Positions 1 through 8,839 of a stretch of DNA of 64,000 nt are shown in pieces. The translations under genes and the position numbers were made by a program. Positions within the stretch are counted from its first letter, which is position 1. Each line of letters starts with the position of its first letter. The stretch comes from CADEFQ01 sp050249415 (lineage in GTDB: Bacteria > Pseudomonadota > Gammaproteobacteria > Steroidobacterales > Steroidobacteraceae): contig JBFWQO010000010.1 of the NCBI GenBank assembly GCA_050249415.1, forward strand, positions 130,014 through 194,013. The letters are read 5' to 3'. Below the pieces are notes generated by a model. The model searched no databases, had not been told where the DNA came from, and saw only the letters and a program-made list of their open reading frames with translations.

Positions 1-665
1 AACGGCGCCGCGATCAACGCCCCGCACAGCAGGCCGAATGTCACGGCCGCGAGGCGCGCGATGCCGACATGTGAGACGAGGAGCCCGAAGACGGTCGCGG
101 CCACGAAGGTCTCGGCCACGGAACTCGTGCCGACGACATGGCGCGGACTTGCGCCGAGCGCCACGAGATTGCTCGTGACGAGCGGCCCCCAGACACCCGA
201 GGTGGCTTCGAGCAGCCCGCCGGCGAGCCCGACCCCGCCTTGCGCGCGCCGCGTCGCGCGGTGCGCCGGCAACGCATGCAGCGCGCGCCAGATGATGAAC
301 GCACCCGCCGCGAGCAGGTAGAGACTGATCGCGATACCGATCCACTGCGCAAACGCGCGGGTCAGCAGCGTGGCACCGACGACGCCGCCGAGGACGCCCG
401 CGCCGCTGAGGGCGAGCAACATCTGCCCGTCGACATTGCGCATCAGCACGTGCGACACCCCGGACGCCGTACCAGTGAAAAGCTTCGCCCCATTGACCGA
501 TGCACTCGCGACCTCGCGCGGCACACCCACCGCCGCGAGCACCGCCGAACTGATCGCGCCGAAACCCATGCCGAGGGCGCCGTCGAACACCTGCGCGACA
601 AAGCCGAGCGCCATGAAGGCCCAGGTTTCGGGACTCGCGAGCAGGGTCATGGCGGATTGCCACAT
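1..665 (-). CDS. TauE/SafE-family membrane permease, 3' end outside window
   Basis: Reading leftward from the ATG at 665 (or 650) gives a hydrophobic protein opening MWQSAMTLLASPETW. It contains the segment QVFDGALGMGFGAISS, then SASVNGAKLFTGTASGVSH, both characteristic of the TauE/SafE sulfite/organosulfonate exporter family. Several membrane spans follow before the gene leaves the window, so its C-terminus is not visible. It diverges from the sulfite-reducing operon across about 110 bases, which suggests transport of sulfite or another sulfur anion. The substrate is inferred from context; the family assignment is from the sequence. Confidence 0.8.
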   Translation of the reverse strand, partial: MWQSAMTLLASPETWAFMALGFVAQVFDGALGMGFGAISSAVLAAVGVPREVASASVNGAKLFTGTASGVSHVLMRNVDGQMLLALSGAGVLGGVVGATLLTRAFAQWIGIAISLYLLAAGAFIIWRALHALPAHRATRRAQGGVGLAGGLLEATSGVWGPLVTSNLVALGASPRHVVGTSSVAETFVAATVFGLLVSHVGIARLAAVTFGLLCGALIAAP

Positions 666-716
666 AGGAGACCGGCAGCATGCCGGGACGCCACTCGCCC
701 AACAATATCTTTCGCT

Positions 717-728
717 TATGGGCCCATA
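717..728. promoter_or_regulatory. 12-bp perfect palindrome in permease/cysJ intergenic region
   Basis: TATGGGCCCATA is a perfect palindrome in the 110-bp region between the divergent permease and cysJ starts, about 48 bases before the cysJ ATG. Its position suits an operator for one or both genes. It does not look like a CysB site that I can recognise. Confidence 0.35.
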
Positions 729-775
729 GCCCCGAAATCGACGACTCCGCGCGCGCGCGCCCGTAGTCTCGCCCC

Positions 776-2611
776 ATGCCCGCCGCCACCGCCCTGCCCG
801 CGTATTCTGCCGAACCGCTGTCCGGACGGGAGCAGCGACTCCTCGCCGAGCTCACGACCGGGCTCGATGCCGGCGCGCTGCTCTACATATCCGGTTACGC
901 CGCGGGGCTCGCCGCCGCCCATCGACAGGGGTTCGTGCCGATCGCCTCACGGGAACAGGCGCGCGAGGAGAGCCATGGAACGCGCGCGACCGTGCTCTAC
1001 GCATCGCACACCGGCAACGGGCGCCGCCTGGCCGAGCGCCTCGTGGCCGACCTGGACGCGCGCGGCATCGCCGCACGCGCCGTGGCGACCGGCAGTTACC
1101 CGCTGCGCGAGCTCGCGAGTGAACAGCTCCTCTACCTGATCGCGAGCACGCACGGCGACGGCGATCCGCCGGACGACGCGCGCCCGTTCTTCGATTTCCT
1201 GCTCGGCCGCAAGGCTCCCCGACTCGAGAAGCTGCACTACGCCGTGCTCGCACTCGGCGACTCGAGCTACCCGAAATTCTGCGAAGCCGGCCGCATCGCC
1301 GACGAGCGCCTCGCCGCACTCGGTGCCTGCGCCATCACGGCCCGCATCGATTGCGACGTCGATTTCGAGGCGCCCGCGGCCGCATGGGCGGAACAAGCGA
1401 CGCAGTACGCGCTCGACACGGCGAGGCCGGCCGGCGACGCGGCCCCGCGCCTGTCGATCGTCACGCCGCTGCGTGCGGCCGCTGCGCCGGCCAGCCCAGC
1501 GGCCACGCGCGACGCACCGGTCGAAGCCGCAGTGCTCGCCCGACAAGTCATCACCGGTCGCGCGAGCGATCACCCGGTCCTGCACCTCGAAATCGCGGCG
1601 CCGGCCGGGAGTCTCGGCTACGAACCCGGTGATGCCCTCGGTCTCTGGCCGCGCAATCCCGCATTCCTCGTCGAACAGATCGGTGAGGCCCTCGCCCTCG
1701 ATCTGTCCGCGACCGTGACCCACGGCAGCGAGCACCACACGCTCGGGGAGTGGCTCGCGGGGCGTCGCGAGATCACGCGCCTGTCGCGCCCGGTGCTCGA
1801 AGCGCATGCCGCGCGCGCAACCCATGCCGACCTGCGCAACGTCGTCGAGGCGGATGCGCAGGCGCGCACCAGCCTCCTGCGCGACTGGCAGCTGATCGAC
1901 CTGCTAGAGACCTGGCCCGGCACGTGGACCGCGGAGGCGCTGGTCGCGGCGTTGCGCCCGCTCGCGCCACGCCTGTACTCCATCGCGTCGAGCCGCGACG
2001 AAGTCGGCGACGAAGTGCACCTCACCGTTGCCGCCGTCGAGTACGAGCGTGACGGCGCACGCCGGGTCGGCGCGGCTTCCACGCATCTGTTCTCGGAAAC
2101 GGATGCTCCCACGCTACGCGCCTACATCGAACCGAACACGCGCTTTCGCCTGCCGGCCGATCCCGATCGCGACATCGTGATGATCGGCGCCGGCACGGGC
2201 ATTGCACCGTATCGCGGCTTCCTGCAGGCGCGCGCGGCAGCCGGCGCCCGCGGACGCCACTGGCTCGTCTTCGGCGCGCGCCGCTTCTCGACCGATTTCC
2301 TCTACCAGTCCGAATGGCTCGCGGCGCGCAAGCGCGGGCTGCTGCACCGCCTCGATCTCGCGGCCTCGCGCGACCAGGCGGAGAAAGTCTACGTACAGCA
2401 CCGCCTGCGCGAGCACGGCGCCGAACTGTGGCGCTGGATCGACGGCGGTGCGGCGCTCTATGTGTGCGGCGACGCGACGCGCATGGCGCCCGACGTGCAT
2501 GCGGCCCTGCGCGACGTCGTGCGGGCGCACGGCGGCCGCACCGGGGAAGCCGCGGACGAGTACCTCGCCGGGCTCGTCGCCGACCGGCGCTACCTGCGGG
2601 ACGTCTACTGA
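776..2611 (+). CDS. cysJ: Sulfite reductase [NADPH] flavoprotein alpha subunit
   Basis: This 611-residue protein is the electron-donating subunit that passes electrons from NADPH through FAD and FMN to the CysI hemoprotein. A flavodoxin-like FMN domain starts near residue 70 (VLYASHTGNGRRLAERL, then STHGDGDPPDDA and ALGDSSYPKFC). The FAD/NADPH reductase half follows, with PRLYSIASS for FAD, GAGTGIAPYRGFLQAR for NADPH, and the C-terminal YLRDVY. Length and domain order match the family. It is the first gene of the operon and ends one base before the cysI ATG. The first roughly 65 residues are less conserved, so the start is plausible rather than certain. Confidence 0.95.
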   Translation: MPAATALPAYSAEPLSGREQRLLAELTTGLDAGALLYISGYAAGLAAAHRQGFVPIASREQAREESHGTRATVLYASHTGNGRRLAERLVADLDARGIAARAVATGSYPLRELASEQLLYLIASTHGDGDPPDDARPFFDFLLGRKAPRLEKLHYAVLALGDSSYPKFCEAGRIADERLAALGACAITARIDCDVDFEAPAAAWAEQATQYALDTARPAGDAAPRLSIVTPLRAAAAPASPAATRDAPVEAAVLARQVITGRASDHPVLHLEIAAPAGSLGYEPGDALGLWPRNPAFLVEQIGEALALDLSATVTHGSEHHTLGEWLAGRREITRLSRPVLEAHAARATHADLRNVVEADAQARTSLLRDWQLIDLLETWPGTWTAEALVAALRPLAPRLYSIASSRDEVGDEVHLTVAAVEYERDGARRVGAASTHLFSETDAPTLRAYIEPNTRFRLPADPDRDIVMIGAGTGIAPYRGFLQARAAAGARGRHWLVFGARRFSTDFLYQSEWLAARKRGLLHRLDLAASRDQAEKVYVQHRLREHGAELWRWIDGGAALYVCGDATRMAPDVHAALRDVVRAHGGRTGEAADEYLAGLVADRRYLRDVY

Positions 2612-2612
2612 C

Positions 2613-4286
2613 ATGGCCGACGCCCCGCTCTCCGCCGTCGAGCACATCAAGGCCGCAAGCCGCGGCCTGCGCGGCACGATCGAGGCGAGCCTCGCCGATG
2701 CACCGACCGGCGCGCTCGCCGACGACGACACGCAACTCCTCAAGTTCCACGGCAGCTACCAGCAGGACGATCGCGACCTGCGCGAGGAGCGTCGCCTGCA
2801 GAAGCTCGAGCCCGCCTACAGCTTCATGATCCGTACGCGCCTGCCGGGCGGCGTGTGCACACCGAAGCAATGGCTCGCGCTCGACGACATCGCGCGCGTG
2901 CACGGCAACGGTACGCTGCGTCTCACCACGCGCCAGGCGTTCCAGTTCCATGGTGTCGTGAAGCGCGATCTCAAGGCGACGATGGCCGCGATCAACGCGA
3001 CGCTGATCGACACGATCGCGGCCTGCGGCGACGTGAACCGCAACGTGATCGCGAGCGCGAATCCGGTCGAGTCGCCCCTGCACGCCGAAGTCCACGGGTG
3101 GGCCACGAGGATTTCCGAACACCTGCGGCCGCGCACGCGCGCCTACTACGAGATCTGGCTCGGCGAGGAGAGAATCGCAGGCACGCCCGAGGTCGAACCG
3201 GTCTACGGTGCGACCTATCTGCCGCGCAAGTTCAAGATCGCGATATCCGTGCCGCCCGTCAATGACGTGGACGTCTTCGCCCACGACCTCGGCCTGATCG
3301 CCATCGTCGCGTCCGGCACGCGAGGCGCACGGCTGGCAGGGTTCAATGTCGCGGTCGGCGGCGGACTCGGCGCCACGCACGGCGATGCGACGACCTACCC
3401 GCGCCTCGCGCAAGTGATCGGTTTCGTCGAACCCGGTGACGCGCTCGCCGTGATCGAGGCCGTCGTCACGACGCAGCGTGACTTCGGGGATCGGTCCAAC
3501 CGCAAGCGGGCGCGCCTCAAGTACACGATCGAAACGATGGGGCTCGAGGCCTTCGTCGCCGAAGTCGAGCGGCGCGCGGGCGTGCGACTCGCTCCGGCGC
3601 GGCCATACCAGTTCACGACGAACGGCGACCGGTTCGGCTGGACACGGGGATTCGACGGCCGCTGGCACCTGAACCTGCGCATTCCGGCCGGGCGCATCGC
3701 GGATCGCGACAGCGCGCGGCAGCTCACGGGTCTGCGCGCCATCGCCGGCGTGCATCGCGGCGACTTGCGCCTCACCGCGAACCAGAACCTCATCATCGCG
3801 AATGTCGCCGCCGGGGATCGCCCGTCGATCGATGCCCTCGTGCTCGACCATGGGCTCGACCTGTACACGCGTGCGTCGCCCACGAGCCTCAACGCGCTCG
3901 CCTGTGTCGCGCTGCCGACCTGCCCGCTCGCGATGGCCGAAGCCGAGCGCTACCTGCCGGACTTCCTCGTCGCCTTCGAAGCGCGTCTCGCGCACCACGG
4001 GCTCGCGCAGGTGCCGGTGCACGTGCGCATCTCGGGCTGCCCGAACGGCTGCTCGCGGCCCTATCTCGCGGAAGTCGCGCTCGTCGGCAAGGCCCCGGGG
4101 CGCTACAACCTGCATCTCGGCGGCGACGCGAGCGGCGCGCGCCTGAACGTGCTCTATCGCGAGAACCTCGCGGAGCCCGCGATCCTCGAGGCGCTGGATC
4201 CGCTCCTGTGGCAGTTCGCGAACGAGCGTCGCCCCGGTGAACTGTTTGGAGACTTCCTGTGGCGCGCGAAACTGCTCTCCGCGTGA
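2613..4286 (+). CDS. cysI: Sulfite reductase hemoprotein beta subunit
   Basis: The 557-residue protein reduces sulfite to sulfide with six electrons at a siroheme coupled to a 4Fe-4S cluster. The four cluster cysteines are visible as ACVALPTCPLA (C-x5-C) and SGCPNGCSRP (C-x3-C) in the last quarter. Siroheme-binding stretches such as LRLTTRQAFQFHG and GDVNRNVIA are in place. The ATG at 2613 lies one base after the cysJ stop. The frame is open further upstream, but the family N-terminus begins here. Its need for siroheme explains the tetrapyrrole genes downstream in the same operon. Confidence 0.95.
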   Translation: MADAPLSAVEHIKAASRGLRGTIEASLADAPTGALADDDTQLLKFHGSYQQDDRDLREERRLQKLEPAYSFMIRTRLPGGVCTPKQWLALDDIARVHGNGTLRLTTRQAFQFHGVVKRDLKATMAAINATLIDTIAACGDVNRNVIASANPVESPLHAEVHGWATRISEHLRPRTRAYYEIWLGEERIAGTPEVEPVYGATYLPRKFKIAISVPPVNDVDVFAHDLGLIAIVASGTRGARLAGFNVAVGGGLGATHGDATTYPRLAQVIGFVEPGDALAVIEAVVTTQRDFGDRSNRKRARLKYTIETMGLEAFVAEVERRAGVRLAPARPYQFTTNGDRFGWTRGFDGRWHLNLRIPAGRIADRDSARQLTGLRAIAGVHRGDLRLTANQNLIIANVAAGDRPSIDALVLDHGLDLYTRASPTSLNALACVALPTCPLAMAEAERYLPDFLVAFEARLAHHGLAQVPVHVRISGCPNGCSRPYLAEVALVGKAPGRYNLHLGGDASGARLNVLYRENLAEPAILEALDPLLWQFANERRPGELFGDFLWRAKLLSA

Positions 4287-5023
4287 CGGCCCTGGCGACA
4301 CCGTGGCAGATCGCGCGCGCGCGCGACGGCGACGCGCTGGCGCTCGAGCGACTGAACGAGACGCTCGCCCCGCTGTCGGCCACCGAGCGCATGGCGTTCG
4401 CCTTCGAGCAGCTGCCCGGCGCGCAAGTGTTGTCGTCGAGCTTCGGCGCGCAGGCCGCGGTGGCGCTGCACCTCGCCACGCAGGCCGCAGCCGATGTGCC
4501 CGTCGTGCTCGTCGACACGGGTTATCTCTTTCCGGAAACCTATCGCTTCGTCGATGAACTGACGCTGCGCCTGAAACTCAACCTGCACGTCGCGCATCCC
4601 GCGGTCTCGGCGGCCTGGATCGAGGCACGCCACGGGAAACTCTGGGAAAACGGTGTCGACGGGCTCGATCACTACGGCCGCATCGCCAAGGTGGAGCCGA
4701 TGCAGCGCAAACTCGACGAACTCGGTGCCGGCACGTGGATCTCGGGACTGCGCCGTGCCCAGTCGGCGAGTCGCACCGCGGTACCGTTCCTCAGCCTGCA
4801 CGGTACGCGCTTCAAGCTGCACCCGATCGCCGACTGGACGGATCGCGAGGTCGGCCGGTATCTCGAGCGACACGCGCTGCCCTATCACCCGCTGTGGGAG
4901 AAGGGCTACGTGTCGATCGGTGACTGGCACACGACCCGCCCGCTCGCCGAGGCCGGCAGCGTCGAAGGCACGCGATTCTTCGGGCTGAAGCGCGAATGCG
5001 GCCTGCACGGCCTCGAGGGCTGA
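4259..5023 (+). CDS. cysH: Phosphoadenylyl-sulfate (PAPS) reductase
   Basis: This 254-residue protein reduces PAPS to sulfite with thioredoxin. It carries LSSSFGAQAAVALHL, VDTGYLFPETYRF, GLRRAQSASR and the C-terminal catalytic ECGLH. It lacks the paired cysteines of the 4Fe-4S APS reductases, so it is the PAPS type. The GTG at 4259 sits 7 bases after a GGAG and overlaps cysI by 28 bases. A second in-frame GTG at 4283 forms a GTGA overlap with the cysI stop but has no visible ribosome-binding site. No cysD, cysN or cysC is present nearby. Confidence 0.93.
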   Translation: MARETALRVTALATPWQIARARDGDALALERLNETLAPLSATERMAFAFEQLPGAQVLSSSFGAQAAVALHLATQAAADVPVVLVDTGYLFPETYRFVDELTLRLKLNLHVAHPAVSAAWIEARHGKLWENGVDGLDHYGRIAKVEPMQRKLDELGAGTWISGLRRAQSASRTAVPFLSLHGTRFKLHPIADWTDREVGRYLERHALPYHPLWEKGYVSIGDWHTTRPLAEAGSVEGTRFFGLKRECGLHGLEG

Positions 5024-6567
5024 TGCGCACGCCCCGCACGATCACCATCGGTGCCCGCGCGAGCGCGCTGTCGCAGGTGCAGGCGCGGCTCGTCGGTGAC
5101 GCCCTCGCCGCCGCGGATCCGCGCGCCGCGATCCGCTACCGGTTCATCGATGCCGCCGGCGACCGCGACCTCGGCGCCCCGCTCCCGGCACTGCTGCGTG
5201 CCGGCGGCTTCACGAGCGAGCTGTCGCAGGCGCTCGGCGATGCGCACATCGACCTCGCCGTGCACTCGTGGAAAGACCTGCCGTTCACCGAGCCGGCGAC
5301 CACCCGCGTCGCGGGGACGCACCTCGCGACGACGCACATCGCGGCGACGCTCGGGCGCGCCGATCCGCGCGACCTGCTGCTCGTGCGGCGCGACTGGCTT
5401 ACCACGCGCGCGCTGCGTGTGCTGTCCTGCTCGCCGCGGCGCGCGACCAATCTGCGCGACTTCCTGCCGTGGGCGCTGCCCGGCGGCGCCGCGCGCGTGT
5501 ACTTCCAGCCGGTGCGCGGCGACATACTGCGCCGCCTGCGCACGCTCCTCGGCGGCGAAGCCGACGCGCTGGTGGTCGCGAAAGCCGCCATCGATCGCCT
5601 GCTCACCGCAAGCGGCGACCTGGCGTTGGCCCGCGTGGCCGTGCGCCAGGCGCTCGACGCCTGCCGTGTGATGGTCCTGCCACTTGCGGTGAACCCCGCG
5701 GCGCCGGGACAGGGTGCGCTCGCGATCGAGGTGCGGCGCAGCCGGGCCGATCTCGCCGATCGCCTCGCGGCGATCAATCACGCGCCCACCTATGCGCGCG
5801 TGATGGAAGAGCGCGCACCACTCGCCGCCACGCGCGACGAAGATCACCCCTTCGGCGTGTCGATCGTGCCTCTCGAAGCGCGCACCGGTGGGGAAGCCGT
5901 CTTCCGTCGCGGCGCCCTCGAGGGCGCGCGCATAGAGAGCGCGCACCTGCGCGGCGCGGGCCCCGCGTTGCCGCCCGCCACGCGTCGCGAACAGGTATGG
6001 ACCGGCGAGCGCGCGGGGTCGGCCGCACTGCGTCGCATCGCACTGGCGCCCGATGCCACGACGCTCGAGGGCGCACACATCGGGTTTCTCGTCGCGCGGG
6101 CGGATGCACTGCCCGAAGCCTGCGACCCCGGTTCGGAACAGACGCTCTGGACAGCCGGCCTCGACACGTGGCGCAAGCTCGCCGCCCGCGGCCACTGGGT
6201 GAGCGGCAGCGACGAGAGCCTCGGCGAGACCGGCGCGCTCACGGCGCGCGCGCTTTTCCCGCAAGTGACACGCTGGATCAAGCTGACACACGCTGCCGGC
6301 TACGACACGCCCCATGCCGAACGCATGGCCACCTATCGCCTCGAACGCATCGCGCCGCTCGAAGACCTGCGGGGCCACACCCATTTCTACTGGCGCAGCG
6401 GTGCGCAATTCACCGAGTACCTTCGAGCTTATCCGGGCCTTCGCAGCGCGTGGCACGGCTGCGGCCCGGGCAACACGCTCGCGATGATCCGCGCGGCGAT
6501 CGGGCCGGATCGCGTGCGGCCGTTCTACTCTGCCCGGCAGTTCCTCGCCGAGACCGGTCCCTGGTGA
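5023..6567 (+). CDS. Divergent hydroxymethylbilane synthase homolog with C-terminal extension
   Basis: Residues 1-300 align along their length with HemC: HSWKDLP (K84, D85), SCSPRR (R139, R140), PVRGDILRRL and PAAPGQGALAIEVR. The region that should read like GGCQVPIG, with the cysteine holding the dipyrromethane cofactor, reads instead RDEDHPFG (about 271-278); no cysteine is there. Residues from about 320 to 514 form an extension (LWTAGLDTWRKLAARG, HFYWRSGAQF, HGCGPGN) that canonical HemC lacks. No separate hemD is seen, so this part may supply uroporphyrinogen III synthase activity; that is inference. The ATG at 5023 overlaps the cysH stop as TGATG. Confidence 0.75.
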   Translation: MRTPRTITIGARASALSQVQARLVGDALAAADPRAAIRYRFIDAAGDRDLGAPLPALLRAGGFTSELSQALGDAHIDLAVHSWKDLPFTEPATTRVAGTHLATTHIAATLGRADPRDLLLVRRDWLTTRALRVLSCSPRRATNLRDFLPWALPGGAARVYFQPVRGDILRRLRTLLGGEADALVVAKAAIDRLLTASGDLALARVAVRQALDACRVMVLPLAVNPAAPGQGALAIEVRRSRADLADRLAAINHAPTYARVMEERAPLAATRDEDHPFGVSIVPLEARTGGEAVFRRGALEGARIESAHLRGAGPALPPATRREQVWTGERAGSAALRRIALAPDATTLEGAHIGFLVARADALPEACDPGSEQTLWTAGLDTWRKLAARGHWVSGSDESLGETGALTARALFPQVTRWIKLTHAAGYDTPHAERMATYRLERIAPLEDLRGHTHFYWRSGAQFTEYLRAYPGLRSAWHGCGPGNTLAMIRAAIGPDRVRPFYSARQFLAETGPW

Positions 6568-7583
6568 TGCTCGATCGGGTCGCCTCGCCATCGTCAGCGT
6601 CGCGCGATGCCGTGGCGCCGCCGCGTCGCCTGCAGCGGCTGCGGCGCACCGCGCCGCTGCGCGATCTCGTCGCCGAGACGGGCTTCACGCAGAGTCAGCT
6701 CATCCAGCCGCTGTTCATCGTGGAGGATCCCGCGAGCGCCGGCCCGATTCCAGGTCTTCCGGGCAACGCGCGCCACTCGTCGGATGCCGCTCTCGCACAG
6801 CTCGACCGCGATCTCGACGCCGGCGTGCGGCAGTTCATCCTGTTTCCCGTGCCTGCGCGCAAGCATGCGCACGACTTCGACCCCGGGTCCATCTGCGAGG
6901 CGATCGCGAGGCTGCACCGCCGCGCGGGCAAGGACGCAACTCTCTGGCTCGACACGTGCCTCTGCAGCTACACCGCCGACGGGCACTGCTGCCTGCACGA
7001 CGCGCGCGGCGAGCAGGACCTGCCGGCGACGCTCGACGCCCTCGCAGGGCTCGCACTCGCTTATGCCTCGGCCGGCGCCGATGGCATCGCCCCGAGCGAC
7101 ATGAACGACGGCCGTGTCGCGGCGCTGCGCCTCGCGCTCGATGCGGCAGGCCACGACCTCGCGCCGATCATGAGCTACAGCGCGAAGTTCGCGAGCCAGC
7201 TCTACGGCCCGTTCCGCGGCGCCGCGAACTCGGCGCCGACCCACGGCGATCGGCGCCGCTACCAGATCGACGTGCGCGCGCGACGCGACGCCCTCGCGAG
7301 CTCGCAGCGCTGCGCCGCCGAGGGCGCCGATCTCCTGATGGTCAAGCCCGGCATGAGCTCGCTCGATCTCATCCACCCGATCGCGCGGGCGACGGGACTC
7401 GCGGTCGGCGCCTACCAGGTGAGCGGCGAATATGCCGCGCTCGCGCTGCTCGCGCGCGAAGGCTTTGCCGATTTCGACGCCGCGCTGCTGGAAAGCTGGT
7501 ACGCGCTGCGCCGGGGCGGCGCGGCCTTCATCATCACCTACGGCGCGCGCCTCGGCCGTGGGCTCGGCCTCGCGGCGAGGTAG
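6567..7583 (+). CDS. hemB: Delta-aminolevulinic acid dehydratase (porphobilinogen synthase)
   Basis: The 338-residue enzyme condenses two 5-aminolevulinate molecules to porphobilinogen. Both Schiff-base lysines are present, K207 in MSYSAK and K260 in MVKPG. The metal site DTCLCSYTADGHC has three cysteines (131, 133, 141), indicating the zinc-dependent class. Other signatures are APSDMNDGRVAALR, LYGPFRGAANSAP, YQVSGEYA and ITYGAR. The ATG overlaps the preceding stop as TGATG. Nothing suggests loss of activity, unlike the gene before it. Its substrate is the product of the next gene. Confidence 0.93.
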   Translation: MLDRVASPSSASRDAVAPPRRLQRLRRTAPLRDLVAETGFTQSQLIQPLFIVEDPASAGPIPGLPGNARHSSDAALAQLDRDLDAGVRQFILFPVPARKHAHDFDPGSICEAIARLHRRAGKDATLWLDTCLCSYTADGHCCLHDARGEQDLPATLDALAGLALAYASAGADGIAPSDMNDGRVAALRLALDAAGHDLAPIMSYSAKFASQLYGPFRGAANSAPTHGDRRRYQIDVRARRDALASSQRCAAEGADLLMVKPGMSSLDLIHPIARATGLAVGAYQVSGEYAALALLAREGFADFDAALLESWYALRRGGAAFIITYGARLGRGLGLAAR

Positions 7584-7587
7584 CGCG

Positions 7588-8832
7588 ATGTTCGACTTCC
7601 GCGGCTTCTTCGACGACGCCAATGCGAAGCTGCGGCGTGAGCACCATTACCGCGTGTTTCGCGAACTGCGCCGCTCACCCGGACGATTCCCGCGCGCGCA
7701 GTGGCGCGCCACCGACGGCGCGTGGCGCGATGTCACGGTCTGGTGCAGCAACGACTATCTCGGCATGAGTCAGCACCCCGCGGTGCTCGACGCCGCGCGC
7801 GACGCACTGGCGCACTACGGCGCGGGCGCCGGCGGCACGCGCAACATCTCCGGTACGAGCGACCTCCTCGTCGCGCTCGAGCACGAACTCGCCGGCTGGC
7901 ACGCGAAGGACGCCGCGCTCCTCTTCTCCTCCGGATATGTCGCGAACGACACCACGCTCGCGACTCTTGCACGCGCGCTGCCGGGCTGCGTCGTGTTCTC
8001 CGATGCCGCGAACCACGCCTCCATGATCCAGGGCATCCGCGCGAGCCGGCAACGCTGCGCCGTGTTCCGCCACAATGACGCCGCGCACCTCGACGCGCTG
8101 CTCGCCGCGCACGACGCCGCCGCGCCCAGGCTCGTCGCGTTCGAGTCGCTCTATTCCATGGATGGCGACATCGCGCCGCTCGCCGACCTCCTCGCCGTGG
8201 CGAAGCGGCACGGTGCGCTGACTTTCGTCGACGAGACGCACGCGGTGGGTGTGCACGGGCCGCGTGGCGGCGGGCTGCTCGAGGCGCACGGACTGCTCGA
8301 TGCCGTCGACATCGTGCAGGGCGGGCTCGGCAAGGGGGTCGGCGTGGTGGGTGGCTTCATCACCGGCGCGGCCCCGCTCATCGACTTCGTGCGCAGCCAC
8401 GCGCCGGGTTTCATCTTCACGACGGCGCTGCCGCCGCATGTGGCGGCCGCGGCGCTCGCCTCGGTGCGCCACCTGAAGGAAAGCGGCGCGGAACGCGCGG
8501 CGTTGCGCGCGCGCGTCGCGAGCGTGCGCGCCGCGCTCCACGCCGCACAGATCCCGATCGCGCCGACACCGAGCCAGATCCTGCCGCTGATCGTCGGCGA
8601 TGCGGCGGCGTGTCGCGCGCTCGCCGACGAGCTGCTCGAGGCGCGCGGCATCTACCTGCAGCCCATCGTCTTTCCGACCGTGCCGCGAGACGGCGCGCGC
8701 CTCAGGATCACGCCCGGGCCGCTGCACACGGATGCCGGGCAAGCGCGGCTCGTCGCGGCGCTCGCAGCCGCCTGCGCTCGCCGGGGCCTGCGTGACGGCG
8801 GCACCGGTGCCGGCGACATGCGGGCAGCGTGA
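7588..8832 (+). CDS. hemA: 5-aminolevulinate synthase (C4/Shemin type)
   Basis: This 414-residue PLP enzyme of the alpha-oxoamine synthase family condenses glycine with succinyl-CoA to 5-aminolevulinate. ALAS-specific stretches include VWCSNDYLGMSQHP, GGTRNISGTS, NHASMIQGIR, FRHND, YSMDGDIAP and GFIFTTALPP. These separate it from BioF and Kbl. The PLP lysine is K249 in GGLGKG, where most ALAS read TLGKA. It begins 4 bases after hemB. Most gammaproteobacteria make ALA from glutamyl-tRNA instead, so an ALAS in a cysteine operon is unusual. The name hemA is used here in the ALAS sense. Confidence 0.9.
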   Translation: MFDFRGFFDDANAKLRREHHYRVFRELRRSPGRFPRAQWRATDGAWRDVTVWCSNDYLGMSQHPAVLDAARDALAHYGAGAGGTRNISGTSDLLVALEHELAGWHAKDAALLFSSGYVANDTTLATLARALPGCVVFSDAANHASMIQGIRASRQRCAVFRHNDAAHLDALLAAHDAAAPRLVAFESLYSMDGDIAPLADLLAVAKRHGALTFVDETHAVGVHGPRGGGLLEAHGLLDAVDIVQGGLGKGVGVVGGFITGAAPLIDFVRSHAPGFIFTTALPPHVAAAALASVRHLKESGAERAALRARVASVRAALHAAQIPIAPTPSQILPLIVGDAAACRALADELLEARGIYLQPIVFPTVPRDGARLRITPGPLHTDAGQARLVAALAAACARRGLRDGGTGAGDMRAA

Positions 8833-8839
8833 GCGCCGC

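Noticed and set aside
138..1139. Open frame spanning the permease-cysJ intergenic region
   Set aside because: It is antisense to the TauE-type permease and then overlaps cysJ in another frame; no motifs are seen.
2022..4301. Long open frame (about 760 codons) antisense to cysI
   Set aside because: It is an artefact of high-GC codon bias. It has no family motifs, is rich in Arg, Gly and Ala, and lies opposite a fully supported gene.
7588..8832. Assignment of the PLP synthase as BioF or Kbl
   Set aside because: The stretches NDYLGM, RNISGT, YSMDGDIAP and GFIFTTALPP are specific to 5-aminolevulinate synthase, and hemB lies immediately upstream.
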